The translations under genes and the position numbers were made by a program. The notes under the pieces are model-generated. The model saw only the letters and a list, made by a program, of their open reading frames with translations, did no database searches and was not told the origin of the DNA. Positions 1 to 12,079 of a stretch of 64,000 nucleotides of DNA are shown here, one piece after another (position 1 is the stretch's first letter; every line of letters starts with the position of its first letter). This stretch comes from Roseomonas genomospecies 6 (GTDB lineage: Bacteria > Pseudomonadota > Alphaproteobacteria > Azospirillales > Azospirillaceae), in NCBI RefSeq assembly GCF_008365375.1, contig NZ_QOKW01000013.1, forward strand, positions 118,652 through 182,651. Direction: 5' to 3'.

Positions 1-1
1 G

Positions 2-280
2 CCGCTCACCAACGCCCGCCTGCTGATTCATGACGCCGGGCGGCTGGGGCTGAAATCCATCTACGACAAGGCGAAGCAGCCGCCGGCCCTTTTGCCCGCC
101 TGCCGGATCGCGCTCGACGTGCTGAAGGAAACGCCTTACGACGGCGAGGCGCACGACATCGAACGCCACCGCCGCCGGGTGATCGAGCGAATCCTGACCC
201 AGTACGAGGATCTGGCGGCGGAGGATCTGGACTACCTGCTCGCCAAGCTGGGCGATCTGATGCGCGACGGGGCCGATTGA
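2..280 (+). CDS. DUF2336-like protein, C-terminal part (cut by window edge)
   Basis: The reading frame is open from base 2, with no start in the window, and ends at a TGA at 278-280, giving 92 residues of a C-terminus. The segment is helical and charged, with phrases such as RRRVIERILTQYE and a final LLAKLGDLMRDGAD. From memory these resemble the tail of alphaproteobacterial DUF2336 proteins, which have no firm biochemical role. Codon use is strongly GC at third positions, so I am fairly sure it is coding. The family name is tentative because the N-terminal three quarters lie outside the window. Confidence 0.6.
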   Translation, partial: PLTNARLLIHDAGRLGLKSIYDKAKQPPALLPACRIALDVLKETPYDGEAHDIERHRRRVIERILTQYEDLAAEDLDYLLAKLGDLMRDGAD

Positions 281-574
281 CGTTTGGCCTGAGGTTCGGC
301 GCGAACGTGAAGAAATGGGCGGCCCACTCCTCTGTCGGAGCTTGGTTCGCTCGGGCCGGCCGCGGGCCCGCTGCAATGAGCGGTCACCCTACCGGCCTTG
401 TCCGCCTCCCGCCAGCCAGGGAATCGGGCTGCCACCCCCTATCGAAGGAAGGACCCCCTTCGACGCTCGCCGCAACCACCGGAGCGGCCCCGTCCCGCTT
501 GCCTCCTCCTGCTCTTTTCGAATACTCCGTTCGGCCCGCCGAAGCGGGTTGCCGGAACCGCCTGTTGACGGGGC
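281..574. other. Intergenic stretch with no assignable gene
   Basis: Several frames are open here on both strands, but none has a recognisable protein signature, a good ribosome site or the third-position bias of its neighbours. I see GC-rich short dyads and no convincing promoter. It probably holds the 3' region of the upstream gene and the promoter of the small ORF that starts at 575. Confidence 0.4.
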
Positions 575-787
575 ATGGAGACCCTGGAGCAAATCGTTGC
601 TTTGCAGTCGGCAGTCCGGGAGACGCTGGAGCGGAGACAGCGCCTTCTCGACCGGTCCAGAGAACGTTTGCTCTCCGCCGAGAAGGCGTTGAGAGCGTCT
701 CGCCGCCTGATGCTGGGGAAGCACCGCGCTGAGGAACGGCCCGGAGCGGTCGCCCCAAACAACCGAGGGGCGGGGCGTGGAACATAG
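575..787 (+). CDS. Small coiled-coil-like hypothetical protein
   Basis: This would encode 70 residues. The first 45 or so (METLEQIVALQSAVRETLER and onward) form an amphipathic, Glu/Arg/Leu-rich stretch typical of a coiled coil. The last 25 residues are Pro/Gly/Arg-rich and look disordered. There is no signal peptide or membrane segment. The ribosome site is weak. I do not recognise the family, and its function is unknown. The helical segment reads as a real protein, unlike the overlapping open frames around it, but the call rests only on that and on the ATG. Confidence 0.4.
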   Translation: METLEQIVALQSAVRETLERRQRLLDRSRERLLSAEKALRASRRLMLGKHRAEERPGAVAPNNRGAGRGT

Positions 788-820
788 AAAACGGGCGGAG
801 CCTTTCGGCCCCGCCCGTTC
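788..820 (-). terminator. Rho-independent terminator of gyrB
   Basis: An inverted repeat has arms at 790-802 and 807-819, pairing 12 of 13 positions around a 4-base loop. Read on the minus strand it is followed by a TTTTCT run. It lies about 55 bases beyond the gyrB stop, in the right orientation to end the dnaN-recF-gyrB transcripts. Confidence 0.8.
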
Positions 821-873
821 ACACTTTATGTGTCACAATTCGCAGATTATGCGTCAGGCGACAACAACCACGG

Positions 874-4604
<3,731 letters not shown>

Positions 4605-4767
4605 CGCCAGGGCGGCGGGTGTGTCCGCGGGAAAGGCGGAAGGAGTGAAGGTCTGTCTGGCTTCGAGCAAAGCGTCCGATCCGGGATGCGGGAACCGGGC
4701 CACCGCACCCCACGAAGACGGGGTCCTGGGAGCGTCGGCCCGAAAAGCGCCGATCCGTCGGGACCGG

Positions 4768-5898
4768 TCACACACGCATCGGCATCAACACGTAAAGGGC
4801 CGTGGAGTCGGCAACGTCGCGCACGATGGTCGGCGATGCGGCGTCGGCCAACGAGAAGCGCGCGCCCTCGCCCTCGATCTGCTGCGTGATATCAAGCAGA
4901 TAGCGAGAGTTGAAGCCGATTTCCAGGGGGCCTTCCTGGTAATTGACCTCCAACTCCTCCGTGGCGCTGCCGGCTTCGGGGCTGGTGGCGGACAGGGTCA
5001 GCGTGCCGCGGGTCAGCGACAGCTTCACCGCCCGGCTCTTCTCGGTGGAGATGGTGGCGACGCGGTCCACGGCAGCGGCGAACAGCTTGGCGTCCACCTC
5101 CATGGTCTTGTCGTTGCCGACCGGGATCACCCGCTCGTAATCCGGGAAGGTGCCGTCGATCAGCTTGGAGGTCACCACCACCGAATCGAAGGCGAAGCGG
5201 ATCTTGTTGTCCGACAGCGACAGCTCGATGCGGTCGGCGGCCTCGTCGATCAGCTTGCGGATCTCGTTCACGGTCTTGCGCGGAACGATCACGCCTGGGA
5301 TGCCGGCGGCGCCTTCCGGCAGCGGCATCTCGACCCGCGCCAGACGGTGGCCGTCGGTCGCCACGGCGCGCAGCACCGGCAGCTCGGACCCGCCCGCCTT
5401 GGCCTTGGCGGCGTGCAGATAGATGCCGTTCAGGTAATAGCGCGTCTCTTCGGTCGAAATGGCGAAGCGGGTGCGGTCCACCAGCGCCCGCAGGTCGCCC
5501 GCCGTCAGATCGAAACGGTGCGGCAGGTCGCCGCCGGAAAGCTGCGGGAAATCCTCGACCGGCAGGCAGGACAGCTTGAACTGCGACCGGCCCGCGCGCA
5601 GCGTCAGAATCGTGCCGTCGCCGCCGATGTCCAGCTCCACCTGGCTGCCGTCGGGCAGCTTGCGCACGATGTCGTACAGCGTGTGGGCCGGGGCGGTGGT
5701 GCCGCCCGCGCGGGTCACCGTGGCCGGGACCGTTTCGACGATCTCCAGGTCCATGTCGGTGGCGGCCAGCGACAACTCGCCGTCATTCGCCCGCAACAGA
5801 ACGTTGGACAGGATCGGAATGGTGTTCCTGCGCTCCACCACGCTCTGCACATGACCAAGGGACCGGAGAAGGGCGGCGCGTTCGATGATGATGTTCAT
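4768..5898 (-). CDS. dnaN: DNA polymerase III beta sliding clamp
   Basis: The beta clamp is a ring-shaped dimer that tethers DNA polymerase III and mismatch-repair proteins to DNA. The product is 376 residues, typical for the family. It starts MNIIIERAALLRSLGHVQSV, shows the clamp signature ERRNTIPILSNVLL, and ends in the conserved VLMPMRV. The ATG at 5896-5898 is preferred over an upstream in-frame start because alignable sequence begins exactly there. It heads a minus-strand group with recF and gyrB. No dnaA gene is visible beside it, so this is a clamp locus separated from the initiator gene. Confidence 0.97.
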   Translation of the reverse strand: MNIIIERAALLRSLGHVQSVVERRNTIPILSNVLLRANDGELSLAATDMDLEIVETVPATVTRAGGTTAPAHTLYDIVRKLPDGSQVELDIGGDGTILTLRAGRSQFKLSCLPVEDFPQLSGGDLPHRFDLTAGDLRALVDRTRFAISTEETRYYLNGIYLHAAKAKAGGSELPVLRAVATDGHRLARVEMPLPEGAAGIPGVIVPRKTVNEIRKLIDEAADRIELSLSDNKIRFAFDSVVVTSKLIDGTFPDYERVIPVGNDKTMEVDAKLFAAAVDRVATISTEKSRAVKLSLTRGTLTLSATSPEAGSATEELEVNYQEGPLEIGFNSRYLLDITQQIEGEGARFSLADAASPTIVRDVADSTALYVLMPMRV

Positions 5899-6196
5899 GC
5901 TGGTCGTCGTCTCGGCAGGTCGTGTTTTTGTGCGGTTTGCAGGCGTACCCATGCCGGTCCGGCCACAGTCCAACGGGCCGGAACGGGCGCGCATGATACC
6001 ACAACGTCGGATTTGCCGAACCAAATTCGTTCGGGAGGGGGCCGCGGTCGCCGGAAAGGACGATTCCGGCCCGTCCGGAGGTCCGTGACGCCCCCGCGGG
6101 GCACCGCCGTAGGGGGATTGCGGCGGAAGCGGCGCGGGGGCCGATTCGCCTCGCGGAGACTCTCCGGCGCGGCCTGCGATGACCCGACGGTGCGGA
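5899..6196 (-). promoter_or_regulatory. dnaN upstream region with a candidate -10 box
   Basis: This 298-base gap precedes dnaN on the minus strand. Read on that strand, TATCAT (plus positions 5993-5998) would be a reasonable -10 element about 95 bases before the dnaN ATG. The -35 match is poor at normal spacing. No DnaA-box cluster is seen, so there is no support for an origin here. Confidence 0.3.
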
Positions 6197-6637
6197 TCAG
6201 TGCTGCCTGCGGGCCTCGGCCCGCTGCTTCAACGCGCCGTTCATCGCCTCGAACCCTTTGCGTACGGCTTCGAACGATGACGCAGGCATCATGCGGGGAA
6301 GCAGGCCGGTGAACCGCTCCGAGTGATGGAAACGGACACCGTCGGCAACGGGCTCGATGCGGAAGATGTGCTCGCCGTCGAACAGTCCGGGGACGATCAG
6401 GCGGCCCTTCCACCGCAGTTGGCGCTCGGGCTCGGCAACAAGGACAAGGGGACGAAACGCCATGCCCTTCTGCCCGGGCGGTACGACGCGAATGGTCAGG
6501 CGTTCGCCGGCCCCGGCGATCCCCTCGATGCGCGTGATGAAGGGGTTCCAGCTTGGGTACGCGGCGAAATCGGCAAGGACGCCCCACACGATGGCGGGAC
6601 TCGCGTCGATCGCGATGCTGGTGTCGATCTGCTTCAT
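6197..6637 (-). CDS. SRPBCC (START-like) family protein
   Basis: The product is 146 residues from MKQIDTSIAI. The sequence fits the polyketide cyclase/START-like fold: an initial strand (SIAIDASPAIVWGVLADF), then WNPFITRIEG, a run of beta strands and a C-terminal helix (FEAVRKGFEAMNGALKQ). Members bind hydrophobic ligands or act as small cyclases and hydrolases; nothing here fixes the substrate. The start was moved to the ATG at 6635-6637 because the 17 codons upstream do not align with the fold. It has no signal peptide and stands alone between dnaN and an epimerase gene. Confidence 0.75.
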   Translation of the reverse strand: MKQIDTSIAIDASPAIVWGVLADFAAYPSWNPFITRIEGIAGAGERLTIRVVPPGQKGMAFRPLVLVAEPERQLRWKGRLIVPGLFDGEHIFRIEPVADGVRFHHSERFTGLLPRMMPASSFEAVRKGFEAMNGALKQRAEARRQH

Positions 6638-6734
6638 GGGCCGGTTATGCCGCACCGCGGAGCCGGATGCCAGCCTAGCCTTGAGCATTCCGCATCGAAT
6701 GGCATGATCGAGGATGCCGATGAGCGGGGAGCCC

Positions 6735-7631
6735 TCACGAACTCCCGTTTTCCGTCGCGAATTCAGCCGCGAACTGCGCGTCCAGACCGGCGCGGTAGTC
6801 GGGGTACTTCAATTCCACCCCCAACTGGCGCTTGATCCGGTCGTTCTTCACCCGACGGCAGTCGGCGTAGAAGCTGGCGGCCATCGGCGACAGGCCGGCC
6901 TCCTCGAACGGCACCAGGGGCGGCGGCTCCACACCCAGCAGGCCGCAGGCGTAGCTCACCACCTCGTGCGAGGGGGAGGGCAGGTCGTCGGCGACGTTGT
7001 AGACGGCGCCCAGCGTCGGCTTGTCCATCGAGGCGCGGAGCGTCGCCGCGATGTCCTCCACATGGATGCGGCTGAACACCTGCCCGGGCTTGTCCACCCG
7101 CCGGGCGGTGCCGTCGCGCACGTTGTCCAGCGCGCTGCGCCCCGGCCCGTAGATTCCGGCCAGCCGGAAGACGTGAACCGGGACGCCGTACTGCCGGTAC
7201 AGGTTCAGCCAGCCGCGTTCCGCCTCGACGCGGCGCTTCTGCCGGTCGCCGGTGGGGCGCAGCCATGCCGCCTCGCCCACCCACTCCCCCTTGGTGTCTC
7301 CGTAGACCCCGGTGGTGGAGAGATAGCCGGCCCAATCCAGCGTCCGCAGGTCGGCCAGATCCGCGGCGTGCTGGTCCAGCACCGGGTCGCCCCGCCCGTC
7401 CGGCGGCACGCTGACCAGCAGATGGGTGGTGCCGTCGAGTGCTGTGCGGGCGTCCTCCAGCGGGCGGCCCCGGTCGAACAGGAAGGCTTCGATTCCCTGC
7501 GCCTCCAGGGCGGCGCGCTTGTCCTCGCCGCGGCAGGTGGCGGCGATCCGCCAACCCTCGGCCTTCAGCCGGTCGGCGAACACGCGGGCGGTGAAGCCCA
7601 GGCCGAAGACGAACAGACGGGGTGAGGCCAT
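6735..7631 (-). CDS. NAD(P)-dependent epimerase/dehydratase (atypical SDR, YeeZ-like)
   Basis: The product is 298 residues from MASPRLFVFGLGFTARVFAD, which carries a Rossmann nucleotide-binding start. Further on it has YLSTTGVYGD (the Ser/Thr and Tyr region of the active site), RLAGIYGPGRSALDN and SRIHVEDIAATL, all typical of extended or atypical SDRs such as the YeeZ group. The lysine of the usual YxxxK motif is not obvious, so catalytic competence is uncertain. The start is the ATG at 7629-7631; an upstream in-frame ATG adds 22 residues without similarity. It is divergent from the TPR gene at 7684, with only 52 bases between them. Confidence 0.75.
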   Translation of the reverse strand: MASPRLFVFGLGFTARVFADRLKAEGWRIAATCRGEDKRAALEAQGIEAFLFDRGRPLEDARTALDGTTHLLVSVPPDGRGDPVLDQHAADLADLRTLDWAGYLSTTGVYGDTKGEWVGEAAWLRPTGDRQKRRVEAERGWLNLYRQYGVPVHVFRLAGIYGPGRSALDNVRDGTARRVDKPGQVFSRIHVEDIAATLRASMDKPTLGAVYNVADDLPSPSHEVVSYACGLLGVEPPPLVPFEEAGLSPMAASFYADCRRVKNDRIKRQLGVELKYPDYRAGLDAQFAAEFATENGSS

Positions 7632-7683
7632 GTCTTGCGGGGTCCTTGCGTCGGAAGCGGCAATGACGGAGTGTAAGGCCGCC

Positions 7684-8520
7684 ATGAACCGACGCAACGC
7701 TTACCTCATCGCGGCCGCGCTGGCGCTTCTCGCGACCGGCACGGCCTTCTCCATTCCCGCCTCGGCCGCTCCCGCCATCGACCACAACCGGGAGTTCCAG
7801 GCCTGCCTGACGCTGGCCGAAAAGCGCCCGGCCGAGGCGCTGGAAAGCGCGCAAACCTGGCTGAACCGCGGCGGCGGCGACCATGCGCGGCTGTGCCAGG
7901 CGCTGGCGCTGTTCCACAAGGGCGACTTCACCACCGCCGGGGCGCGGCTGGAGGAGTTGGCGCCCGTGCTGGGCAAGGACGATCCGAAGGCCGGGGCCTC
8001 GATCCTGGGGCGGGCCGGCTGGGCGTGGCTGCGCGCCGGGGACAACGCGCGGGCGGAGCGGGCCTACAGCCGCGCGCTGGCGCTCCAGCCGGACGACGTG
8101 GATCTGCTGATCGACCGCGCCATCGCGCGGGCGGAGGCGGAACGCTTCTGGGACGCCGTGGCCGACCTGGACGCGGCGCTGAAAAAGGACCCGCGCCGGC
8201 CCGAGGCCTATCTCTACCGCGCCGCCGCCCACAAGGCGCTGGCCAACGACCGGCAGGCCGTCGCGGACATCGACCGCGCGCTGGAATTGCGGCCCGGCGA
8301 TCCCGACGCCCTGCTTCTGCGCGCCAACATCAAGGCGCAGGCCGGCAATCTGGCCGGCGCGCGGGAGGATTGGGGGCAGATCGTCCGCAACGCGCCGGAC
8401 AGCGGGGCGGCGAAGACCGCGCAGGCCAATCTGGACCGCTCCGCCCGGGCGCCCGCCCCCGCGGCCAAGGGCGATGCCAAGGGGGAGGCGAAGGGCGCGG
8501 CCGCTCCGGCGAAGCCCTGA
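7684..8520 (+). CDS. Exported tetratricopeptide-repeat protein
   Basis: The product is 278 residues. It begins with a classic signal peptide (basic MNRRN, a hydrophobic run of Ala/Leu, and a likely cut after ASAAP), so it should act in the periplasm. Four to five TPR units follow; RAYSRALALQPDDVDLLIDR and YRAAAHKALANDRQAVADID are clear examples. The C-terminus is a low-complexity Ala/Lys/Gly tail with GDAKGEAKG repeats. TPRs usually serve as protein-docking scaffolds, and the partner is unknown. The ATG at 7684 directly precedes the signal peptide. It converges with the diguanylate cyclase gene, 27 bases away. Confidence 0.8.
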   Translation: MNRRNAYLIAAALALLATGTAFSIPASAAPAIDHNREFQACLTLAEKRPAEALESAQTWLNRGGGDHARLCQALALFHKGDFTTAGARLEELAPVLGKDDPKAGASILGRAGWAWLRAGDNARAERAYSRALALQPDDVDLLIDRAIARAEAERFWDAVADLDAALKKDPRRPEAYLYRAAAHKALANDRQAVADIDRALELRPGDPDALLLRANIKAQAGNLAGAREDWGQIVRNAPDSGAAKTAQANLDRSARAPAPAAKGDAKGEAKGAAAPAKP

Positions 8521-8547
8521 TCCCGGCAGGGCGCCGGGCGGGCGGGA

Positions 8548-10191
8548 CTACAAGGCGGAGACGCGGGCTGCGCTTCTCTTGACCGCGTACATGGCCTGAT
8601 CGGCGTGGGCGATGAGCTGCTGGGAATCCCGCCCGTCCTCCGGATAGACCGCGACGCCGATCGACAGGGCGAGCGGCAACCGCAGCCCGTCGATCGTGAT
8701 GGGCTCCTCCAGCGCCGTCCGGCACTTGCCGGCTACGATCTCCGCCCCGGCGCGGGTCACGTCCACCTCCAGGATGACGGCGAACTCGTCGCCGCCGATG
8801 CGGGCGATCAGGTCGGATCGGCGCAGCAGGCCGGATAGCCGGCGCGCCACCACGCGCAGCACCTCGTCCCCCCGGCTGTGGCCGTGGGTGTCGTTGATCG
8901 GCTTGAAGCCGTCCAGATCGATGTAGAGAAGCGCGAAGAGGGTGCCGCCGCGCTCCGCGCGGTCGATGGCCTGTTGCAGCCGCTCGTGGAACAGGACGCG
9001 GTTCGGCAGGCCGGTCAGGGCGTCGTGGTGGGCCATATGGGCCATGCGCGCCTCGTTCGCCCGCAGGGCCGCCTCCTGCTCCCGCAGCTTGCCCAGCAGA
9101 TAGTTGAAGCCCTGCGCCAGTTCCCCAACCTCGTCCATGCGGTGGACCGGCAGGGGCGACAGCGTCACATGGCCGTCGGCCATCTGGTGCATCCGCCGCG
9201 CCGCGTCGGTCAACGGGCGGAAGAAGCGGCGCATCCCGAAATAGAGCACCAGCGTGGCGACGGTGGCGATCAGCAGGCTGTTGGTGACGATGAAGGTCCG
9301 CAGGTCCCGCACCCCTTCGAACGCCTCCGCCGTGGGCAGCCGGGCGACCAGGAACCAGCCCGGCGTCGGGACCGTCACCATGGCCGACAGCTCCTCCACC
9401 CCCGCCGCGTTGACGGTGATGCCGGTGCCGCGGTAGCCGGCCATGGCCCGGTCGTGCAGGGGGTTCACCCCTTCCGGCGGGGTGGAGGTCAGGATCATGT
9501 CATGGTCGCTGGCCGACACGAACAGCCGGTCGCCGGGGGAGACCAGCAGGAAGCCGCCGCTGCGCCCGATCCGGTTGCCCTGGACCAGATTGAGGAAGCC
9601 GGGCGAGGAGAGGTCGGTGGCCCCGGCGAGGACCCCGCGCGGCGTACCGGCGGCATCGGTGACGGCCATCGCCATGACGATCATGGGCACCCCGTCCGTG
9701 GCGGCGCGGGCGGGCCGTCCGATCACCGGGTCGCGGGTCGCCAGCGCCGCCCGGAACCAGTCCCGGCCCGTCAGGTCGAGGTTCGGCAGTCCGGGGTGTT
9801 CCGGATAGCCGGCGATGATCCCGCGCCCGTCCGGCTTCACCAGGATCAGCCCGCGGGAGAACAAAGGCGCGATGTCCTGGTGCCGCTTCAGCCAGTCCCG
9901 CAGAGCCGCGGGATCGCCGAGCAGCGCCGGCGGGAGGTTGTCGGCGGTGCGGCGCAACAGGTCGAGCCGCGCCTTGATCTTTTCGTCGATGTCATGCGCG
10001 ACGTAGGAGGCAATCGAAAGTTGCTGCGCCGAGGTCAGGTCCTTGATCTTGCCTTCCAGAAAGGAGGACAGGACCGCAATGCGCGCGACCGCGCCAATCA
10101 AGACCAGGGCTAGGCCGAACAGCATAAGACGGACGATAACACTGCGGCTGTGCCTGCGCAGTTCACCGGCCACGGCGACGAGCGTCCGCAA
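8548..10191 (-). CDS. Membrane diguanylate cyclase (Cache-HAMP-GGDEF)
   Basis: The product is 547 residues and makes the second messenger cyclic di-GMP. It has a membrane helix at about 20-40, an extracytoplasmic double-Cache-like sensor at 41-300, a second helix at 300-320, a HAMP linker to about 370 and a GGDEF domain from about 385. The active-site motif GGDEF is intact at 466-470. The inhibitory RxxD site is present at 457-460, so product feedback is expected. The start is a TTG (10189-10191), supported by a GGGGGAG ribosome site six bases upstream. The input ligand cannot be read from sequence; no EAL domain is attached. Confidence 0.9.
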   Translation of the reverse strand: MRTLVAVAGELRRHSRSVIVRLMLFGLALVLIGAVARIAVLSSFLEGKIKDLTSAQQLSIASYVAHDIDEKIKARLDLLRRTADNLPPALLGDPAALRDWLKRHQDIAPLFSRGLILVKPDGRGIIAGYPEHPGLPNLDLTGRDWFRAALATRDPVIGRPARAATDGVPMIVMAMAVTDAAGTPRGVLAGATDLSSPGFLNLVQGNRIGRSGGFLLVSPGDRLFVSASDHDMILTSTPPEGVNPLHDRAMAGYRGTGITVNAAGVEELSAMVTVPTPGWFLVARLPTAEAFEGVRDLRTFIVTNSLLIATVATLVLYFGMRRFFRPLTDAARRMHQMADGHVTLSPLPVHRMDEVGELAQGFNYLLGKLREQEAALRANEARMAHMAHHDALTGLPNRVLFHERLQQAIDRAERGGTLFALLYIDLDGFKPINDTHGHSRGDEVLRVVARRLSGLLRRSDLIARIGGDEFAVILEVDVTRAGAEIVAGKCRTALEEPITIDGLRLPLALSIGVAVYPEDGRDSQQLIAHADQAMYAVKRSAARVSAL

Positions 10192-10501
10192 GCTCTACTC
10201 CCCCAAGAAACGGCTTTGTTTATTTCCCAGATGGATAGGCCCCGTGCCCACCGAACCCCAACGATAAACGATGCCCCGCCCTTCCGGAAGATGCAAAGGA
10301 CGCCCGTCTTCATTGGGAGGCGCTGCAAATCTTTGAAATATTGAAATATTTCTACCATCGGACGATCGGTCCCGTCGCCCTCTCCCGCATGCGATGAATT
10401 GACGGCGATGGACCACACTCCTAAAAGGAGATGGGCGCACGCGGAGGCAGCCCGCCGACCCTTCCGCCGCTTCCGCTCCCCGTCCGATCCGGAGCACCGT
10501 C
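10192..10501. other. Divergent intergenic region, cyclase and glycosyltransferase promoters
   Basis: This 310-base gap separates two divergent genes and is noticeably AT-richer than its surroundings at 10330-10360. It must hold both promoters, but no box pair stands out. The short dyad CTCCT-AAA-AGGAG near 10418 resembles a ribosome site followed at once by an ATG (10433); that frame lacks coding character, so I give it no gene. Confidence 0.35.
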
Positions 10502-12070
10502 ATGCCGAACGACTCCAGCCGCATGTCCAGCCTCCTCCGGGAGGTCGCGGCGCGCCTGTGCGGGCCCGCGGGCACGGGGGAGGATCTGAAGGCCATCACC
10601 GACCTGTGCGAGGAAGCGCGGGCCGCGGGGCTGGGCGCCGACCCGGCGCTGATGGCCGCGCTGGACGCGGCGGCAGCCGGGGCCGATCCGATCCTGCGGG
10701 AATCCGCGCTGGCCCACATCTCCGGCGACCTGCGGCGCTTCGCCCGCATCCTGGACATGGTGGAGAATGTGCTGGATCTGGCGCCGCTGGAGGGCGTCAA
10801 CCAGATCTACTGGTCCATGCAGCGCCAGATCTTCCTGACGCGCATGGACGCGGCGACCATGCCCGATTTCTTCACGGCCCGCCTCTTCCCCTTCTACGAA
10901 CGCTTCCTGGGCGAGGTGGCGCGGCGCCTGGACCTGCGCCCGGCCCGCCGGCCCGCCGGGGCGCCGGACACCGGACGGGTGGTGATGGTCACGAACCAGC
11001 TCCTGTCGGCCTACCACCAGCCCTCGCGCGACCTGCTGCGGCAGGCGGCGCTGCTGCAGGGCGGCGCCGGGCGGGAGGTGCTGATCCTCAACACCAACAT
11101 GATGCCGGACCGCTACCACAGCCCCTTCGTGCCGCCCTTCGCCGCGGCCATCGAGGCGCAGTTGAACGGCGAACAGCTCATCGCCTTCGAGGACCGGCGC
11201 TTCCGCCTCGTCTCCTCGGTCGAGCCGGGGCTGACGGCGGGCAAGCTGACGGGGTTCCTGGCGGCGGTCGAGGCGTTCGACCCGGACGTGGTGATCGGCT
11301 TCGGCGGTTCGGTGCTGCTGGCCGACCTGCTGTGGGCGGCGCGCCCGCTGCTGTGCATCCCGACGACCACGGGAACGCCCGTCTCGCTGGCCGACATCGC
11401 GCTGGACTTCGGCGGGACCACCCCGCCGCCGGAAGGGGGACGCTTCGCCCGCGCGTGGCGGCCCTTCCGGCTGGGCCTGTCGCTGCGCCGGGACGAAGGC
11501 GCCCCCTCCGCCGTGCGCGCGGATTTCGGCATTCCCGAGGATGCCTTTCCCTGCGTGGTGATCGGCAACCGCCTGGACGCGGAGGTGGGGGCGGATTTCC
11601 TCTCCCTCCTGGAGCGGCTTCTCGACGCGATCCCGAGCGCCGTCGTCCTGTTCGCCGGGGACGCCGGGGCGCTGTCCGGGCGGATCGCCGCCTCCCGCCA
11701 CGCCGGGCGGCTGCGTTGCCTGGGCTGGGTGGAGCGGATGGACGGGCTGCTGGGGCTGTGCGGCCTCTGCCTGAACCCGCGCCGCACCGGCGGCGGGGCA
11801 AGCGCCGCGCAGGCGCTGGCCGCGGGCGTGCCGATCCTGTCCTTTCCCGGCGGCGACGTGGCGAGCGTCGCCGGCCCGGACTTCCTGGTGGCGGAGGAGG
11901 ACGCCTTCGTCGCGCGCGCCGCGGCGCTGGCGGCCTCTCCGGAGCGGTTGGAGCAGGCCCGCGCCGCCGCCCGTGCCCGCTTCGCGGCGGTCCAGGGGGA
12001 GGGCGGCGACGCCACCCGCCTCGCCGCCCTGCTGGACGAGGCCGTGGCCCTGTACCGCCAGAGGGCGTGA
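10502..12070 (+). CDS. Glycosyltransferase-like protein
   Basis: The product is 522 residues and looks like a two-Rossmann GT-B glycosyltransferase. The first half has an alpha-helical N-terminal extension, then the strand-loop VVMVTNQLLSAYHQPSRD and FDPDVVIGFGG. The second half contains RCLGWVERMDGLLGLCGLCLNPRRTGGG and AAGVPILSFPGGD, which is the donor-nucleotide binding region of GT4/GT41-like enzymes. It has no signal peptide or membrane segment, so it is cytosolic. It is followed nine bases later by another sugar-transfer-like gene, suggesting a two-gene operon for glycosylation of a surface polymer or protein. Donor and acceptor are not predictable. Confidence 0.7.
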   Translation: MPNDSSRMSSLLREVAARLCGPAGTGEDLKAITDLCEEARAAGLGADPALMAALDAAAAGADPILRESALAHISGDLRRFARILDMVENVLDLAPLEGVNQIYWSMQRQIFLTRMDAATMPDFFTARLFPFYERFLGEVARRLDLRPARRPAGAPDTGRVVMVTNQLLSAYHQPSRDLLRQAALLQGGAGREVLILNTNMMPDRYHSPFVPPFAAAIEAQLNGEQLIAFEDRRFRLVSSVEPGLTAGKLTGFLAAVEAFDPDVVIGFGGSVLLADLLWAARPLLCIPTTTGTPVSLADIALDFGGTTPPPEGGRFARAWRPFRLGLSLRRDEGAPSAVRADFGIPEDAFPCVVIGNRLDAEVGADFLSLLERLLDAIPSAVVLFAGDAGALSGRIAASRHAGRLRCLGWVERMDGLLGLCGLCLNPRRTGGGASAAQALAAGVPILSFPGGDVASVAGPDFLVAEEDAFVARAAALAASPERLEQARAAARARFAAVQGEGGDATRLAALLDEAVALYRQRA

Positions 12071-12079
12071 GAGGCGGCG

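Noticed and set aside
4605..4775. N-terminal extension of recF to the GTG overlapping dnaN
   Set aside because: Many A/T-ending codons compared with the gene body and no RecF similarity before the V-T-R-L start.
5899..6196. Chromosomal origin next to dnaN
   Set aside because: No dnaA gene and no cluster of DnaA boxes or AT-rich unwinding region in the gap.
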